Assembly (NCBI GenBank): GCA_037957365.1
Contig: JARHVA010002004.1
Location: forward strand, 2,422,001-2,486,000
Source: Torreya grandis
Lineage: Eukaryota > Streptophyta > Pinopsida > Cupressales > Taxaceae
Direction of reading: 5' to 3'
DNA: 64,000 nucleotides
Shown piece by piece: positions 60,721 to 64,000 of this stretch. The notes under the pieces are model-generated. The model did no database searches and was not told the origin of the DNA. It worked only from the letters and a program-made list of their open reading frames with translations. Position numbers and translations under genes: made by a program. How positions within the stretch are numbered: position 1 is the stretch's first letter; each line of letters begins with the position of its first letter.

Positions 60721-63060
60721 TCTTGTCTTCATGTACATCATTTAATGAGATCCCCCTATTGAAAAATAAAGTATTAAATACAATTTAACATTAACAATTT
60801 AAATAAAAACCATTGTATAATTTTAATGATTTCAAAATGTAAGTATAGATATATTTGTGTAAGTCTTTGGTGAGAAAATCCTCCTACCTTAACGTAACCA
60901 ATAAAATATGTTGTGAAATAGACAAAATCATGATGTCATTATTTACTTATTTATGCAAATTAAATTAATAAACTACCATTAAATTAAAATGTCACCATCC
61001 TTACCTTTAACATGTTGATATTGATGATTTTTTAGGCCCATGATGTATTAATTAATCTAAATTAATTATGAATAAATACACCCAATTTTTAGGCATCTTA
61101 ATTTCATTCATCATACTTATTTATCTTTATTGGATGAAGAACATACACACCCTACATTTTCATAACCCATGATTACATTTCTACCTTTATGTGACCAATA
61201 ATTTATCTTTATTGTTGACACTTCGAGGTCCATCATTGTCTCCAATTTATATTTTTATTTCAAATTTACTATTGAATTTCCAAGTCACCCCTTCAATAGG
61301 CATTGAACCCATAAGGACCACACAAGAGGTTGAGCACTTGCGTAGTGTTGAGTTCTCTAAAATTAAGTTTACACAGATGCTTCCCATCCATGTCTACACT
61401 CTATGGTTAGCACATGTTCACACATAAATGAAGTGTTGATTCATGCATATAATGAGTTATTAATGCATTTCCCATATAATATCCTTCATCACATCTACAT
61501 GACATGTGAATCAAAATGCACGGGTCTCTCCAACTTCAAGAAGTAAAAAGGACTACTGCATAGGGAGTGGTTCCAAATTATGAAGATTACACTAAAAATA
61601 TTCAATATTATTATTCTATCTAATTAAAATACTTCCTTTCACTAAAATTATGAAGTCCCATTCCAAATCATAGATTTTCACATTTACACCCTTGTAAAAT
61701 ATAGACTATGATCGCAACTGCATAACGTTATCTTCACAGAATAACACAAGTTCCATATGAAGATGTAGAATACAAAAATAATTAGAAGATACTAGGCATA
61801 TAAAGATTTTGGGCCTTGTGAATTTTTGTGGAATATCTCCCTCAGTACCCTTCATAACTTGTAACCACACTGCACAACTAACTATCTGCACACCCTTGTA
61901 CATAATATACATAGTTATCTGTGGATAACCATATGTGAGCTTCCACAAGGAAAGGAATGCACATAGTCTAGTGTGTATATGGTCTAAAATGGTAACATGT
62001 ACAATAACTCTACTACATGCACAATATGATGGGGCATAACCTAAATATACACCTATGATATCCCACATCAATAGGCTAGTCTAGGTGGATTGGTAGGTGA
62101 ACTCCATAAATGGGGATGGTAGTTGAGATTTATTTGAATATAAAGGGTATCAAATCATAATATAATTAAATTTAGAAAGACTATTATAGTTTCATAACAT
62201 GGTTGCATGCCACATTTATCTACCTATGCATCCTTCATTCTTAGATGCACACATGGATCCATGAGTGACCTTCCAACTAATTTCATGATCAAATTGTTAG
62301 ATCCAGTTTGAGTAAGTATGGATCATAATAGTTATTAAAAATATCTTGATGATCTTAATCAATCTCAAGATATGAACACTGCTTCTAAATTCAATATCCC
62401 ACCTACCACCTCCATTTGGTTGATTCCCTACACACAGAGGTAGATTATTCCTTATTCCCTTCATGGATACATAAAGAAACCAACCCTTTATTACATTTAA
62501 TGTAGGTATCCCATTTATATTTACCAAATACGATGATATTCCTATATATTCTCTTAAGATCATCCCCTACTTTATATAATAAAATTCAACTACACCTATA
62601 AAACACATATAATACATAGTAAATATTTTATCCATCCATAACTTGACAAAAGATAATGTCATAGTATAACTAATTTCCTCTTATTTTAAATTAATAACAC
62701 TCCAATTATATCACATCTTATGGCCTAGTTATATTCATAATTAGAATAAGTTTGGTATGAAACTATGTAAGTAGTTTGAATAAAAGATTGAATACTTGTC
62801 ATTGATGAATCAAATCATGACCATCAAAAGGGTTCCACATGAGCATAATGTTGACTTTAAATCTAGATTCTAGAGGACTTGGGACTGATTTCCACTACTG
62901 GTAAGGCCAAATATTAACACTACATTATTTTTTTTAAGAGCACTAAAAAATGATGTGGCCATAATGATCTAATCTATGGGAGGTGTAGTACTAACATATG
63001 CCTATGAGTTCGCTATGCATGTAGAAAACTAATTGATTAAAGTATGGTAAATTTTTCCCA
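60721..63060. other. AT-rich DNA, nothing firmly recognised
   Basis: Open pieces at 61,706-62,071 (-) and 62,297-62,563 (-) show no domain and no supporting context. A tRNA-like stretch near 61,295-61,360 is treated under rejected items. Confidence 0.45.
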
Positions 63061-63068
63061 AATCCCCT

Positions 63069-63490
63069 ATGCCCTTATATCTCGATCCCCCATGTAAAAG
63101 TTCATCTTCCTTGAATCCCATTCCAACTCTAGCCCCCATTCCTATTGTCATCTTGTTAATTCCATCAATTTTTATGCCCTTAAATGAGCTACACAAGGTC
63201 AAGTCCTTATTGAAGAGAGTTGAAAATGAGCTAGTGGTGCTCAAAAGGAAACAATCACATCATTTTAGGCCTTATCAACCCTTCAAAAAATAATATCAGG
63301 AAAATGGGCCTTCCTACCAACATGCTACATAAACTCATAACTAGCTCACATATAATAGACCTCCTTATGTGCCAAATCCTAACACTATGATAACTTTTGT
63401 ATCTTTTGTACCTATGAAAAATAACATGGTATAGGACTATTAACTGTGTTATCTGAGTGATCAGCCACATGATTAAGTTATGTGCACAAA
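63069..63490 (+). pseudogene. Possible retroelement gag scrap
   Basis: Plus-strand piece 63,069-63,293 ends LLKRVENELVVLKRKQSHHF and PYQPFKK. A charged helix followed by a Pro/Tyr/Gln linker is common just before the zinc region of plant Gypsy Gag proteins. In shifted frames the following 200 bp give Cys/His-containing pieces, but no clean CCHC motif. Weak. Confidence 0.3.
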
Positions 63491-64000
63491 TGGAGTGATG
63501 AATGAGTCAAATATGATGTATAATTCTCCACTCCATAGGAGATTCCATCTATTTCATATCAAACAAGGGATGAATTGAATGTGTGAATGTAAGAGTAGGG
63601 TAGATACACCCTCTTAAATTGGTAGGAGAGTGACTTTAATTATGTGAATCAAAATGAAGGGTCAAGTGCAATGAAAACCCTTAATTAATTTTAACATGAG
63701 TTTCAAAAAAAGAGAAATGATTGAGTAACCTTCTAATTGAACACCTTAAACTTCTATGCCCCAAGTTCAACATGCAAATACACAAGTTAAATACCCTACG
63801 TAACCTTTGGTGAGCATGGAATAGGTTGTGTAGAAAGAGAGCTAGCCCTAAGCTAGTGTTCAAATGGGAGAAGAGACTATGATCTAAAAGATGAAGATTA
63901 AAGGGACTCAAATCCCATTTAACATAGTCAAGAAGATGAATGAGATTTGAATAAATGTTAACATGTGGGACATTCTTGTTAATCATTCCCAAATGAATTT
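63491..64000. other. AT-rich DNA at the window edge
   Basis: The minus-strand open piece 63,681-63,992 has no recognisable domain. Nothing else is seen. Confidence 0.4.

Noticed and set aside
61295..61360. tRNA- or SINE-like stretch (AAGAGGTTGAGCACTTGCGTAGTG; reverse GGGTTCAATGCC)
   Set aside because: A-box and B-box resemblances fall on opposite strands, no cloverleaf can be drawn, and no second copy is in the window.
61706..62563. Minus-strand ORFs of 121 and 88 codons
   Set aside because: No motifs, no neighbours of the same frame, and length possible by chance.

Overview
This window looks like intergenic DNA from a large plant genome, most likely a gymnosperm. It is AT-rich and full of old, stop-ridden LTR retrotransposons. 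The Copia gag type (UBN2-like domain plus zinc knuckles) and the LTRs of 2-7 kb resemble those of conifers and their relatives; the lineage call is an inference. I found no intact host gene, no convincing tRNA or rRNA gene, and nothing bacterial. All coordinates come from reading by eye and boundaries are approximate unless a terminal motif is given.

Layout. 0.5-7.26 kb (+): a gag-only Copia remnant with a 3.26-kb 3' LTR. 7.26-18.6 kb (-): a Ty3/Gypsy element (3' remnant, integrase, RNase H, RT, protease, gag, tRNA-Met-type primer site, part of the 5' LTR). It is split at 10,977-17,143 by a + strand non-autonomous LTR element with two ~1.8-kb LTRs and one ~670-codon reading frame. 18.6-28.4 kb (-): a Copia element of the same family as the first, with both LTRs and gag-protease-integrase-RT-RNase H, whose RT is interrupted by a 323-bp TA/CA microsatellite. 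28.4-33.1 kb: mostly unassigned AT-rich DNA with a Gypsy gag scrap and a second copy of the 0.5-1.06 kb repeat.

33.07-54.83 kb (-) is the main object: a giant Tat-like Ty3/Gypsy element with two LTRs of about 6.98 kb and near-matching 5-bp target duplications. Its internal part has gag, protease, an extra RNase H, RT, RNase H and only the zinc-binding end of integrase. Each LTR also carries, in the sense direction, the remains of a ~1060-codon reading frame I cannot assign to a family, and an array of diversified hairpins. The 5' (right) LTR was later hit by another element that left a 1.99-kb solo LTR; the other LTR shows the empty site.

54.8-64 kb: AT-rich DNA with a (TA)33 tract, a ~118-bp tandem repeat (about 7 units), a decayed CACTA transposase (DUF4218 region and an acidic tail containing a GAT-repeat poly-Asp stretch), and a possible gag scrap near the right edge.

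How the parts relate: the non-autonomous element, the solo LTR and the giant element share LTR termini, and the first and last share a motif next to the 3' LTR. This suggests one related group in which pol-bearing members may have moved pol-less ones. The best candidates for something undescribed are the LTR-encoded reading frame and the LTR hairpin array.
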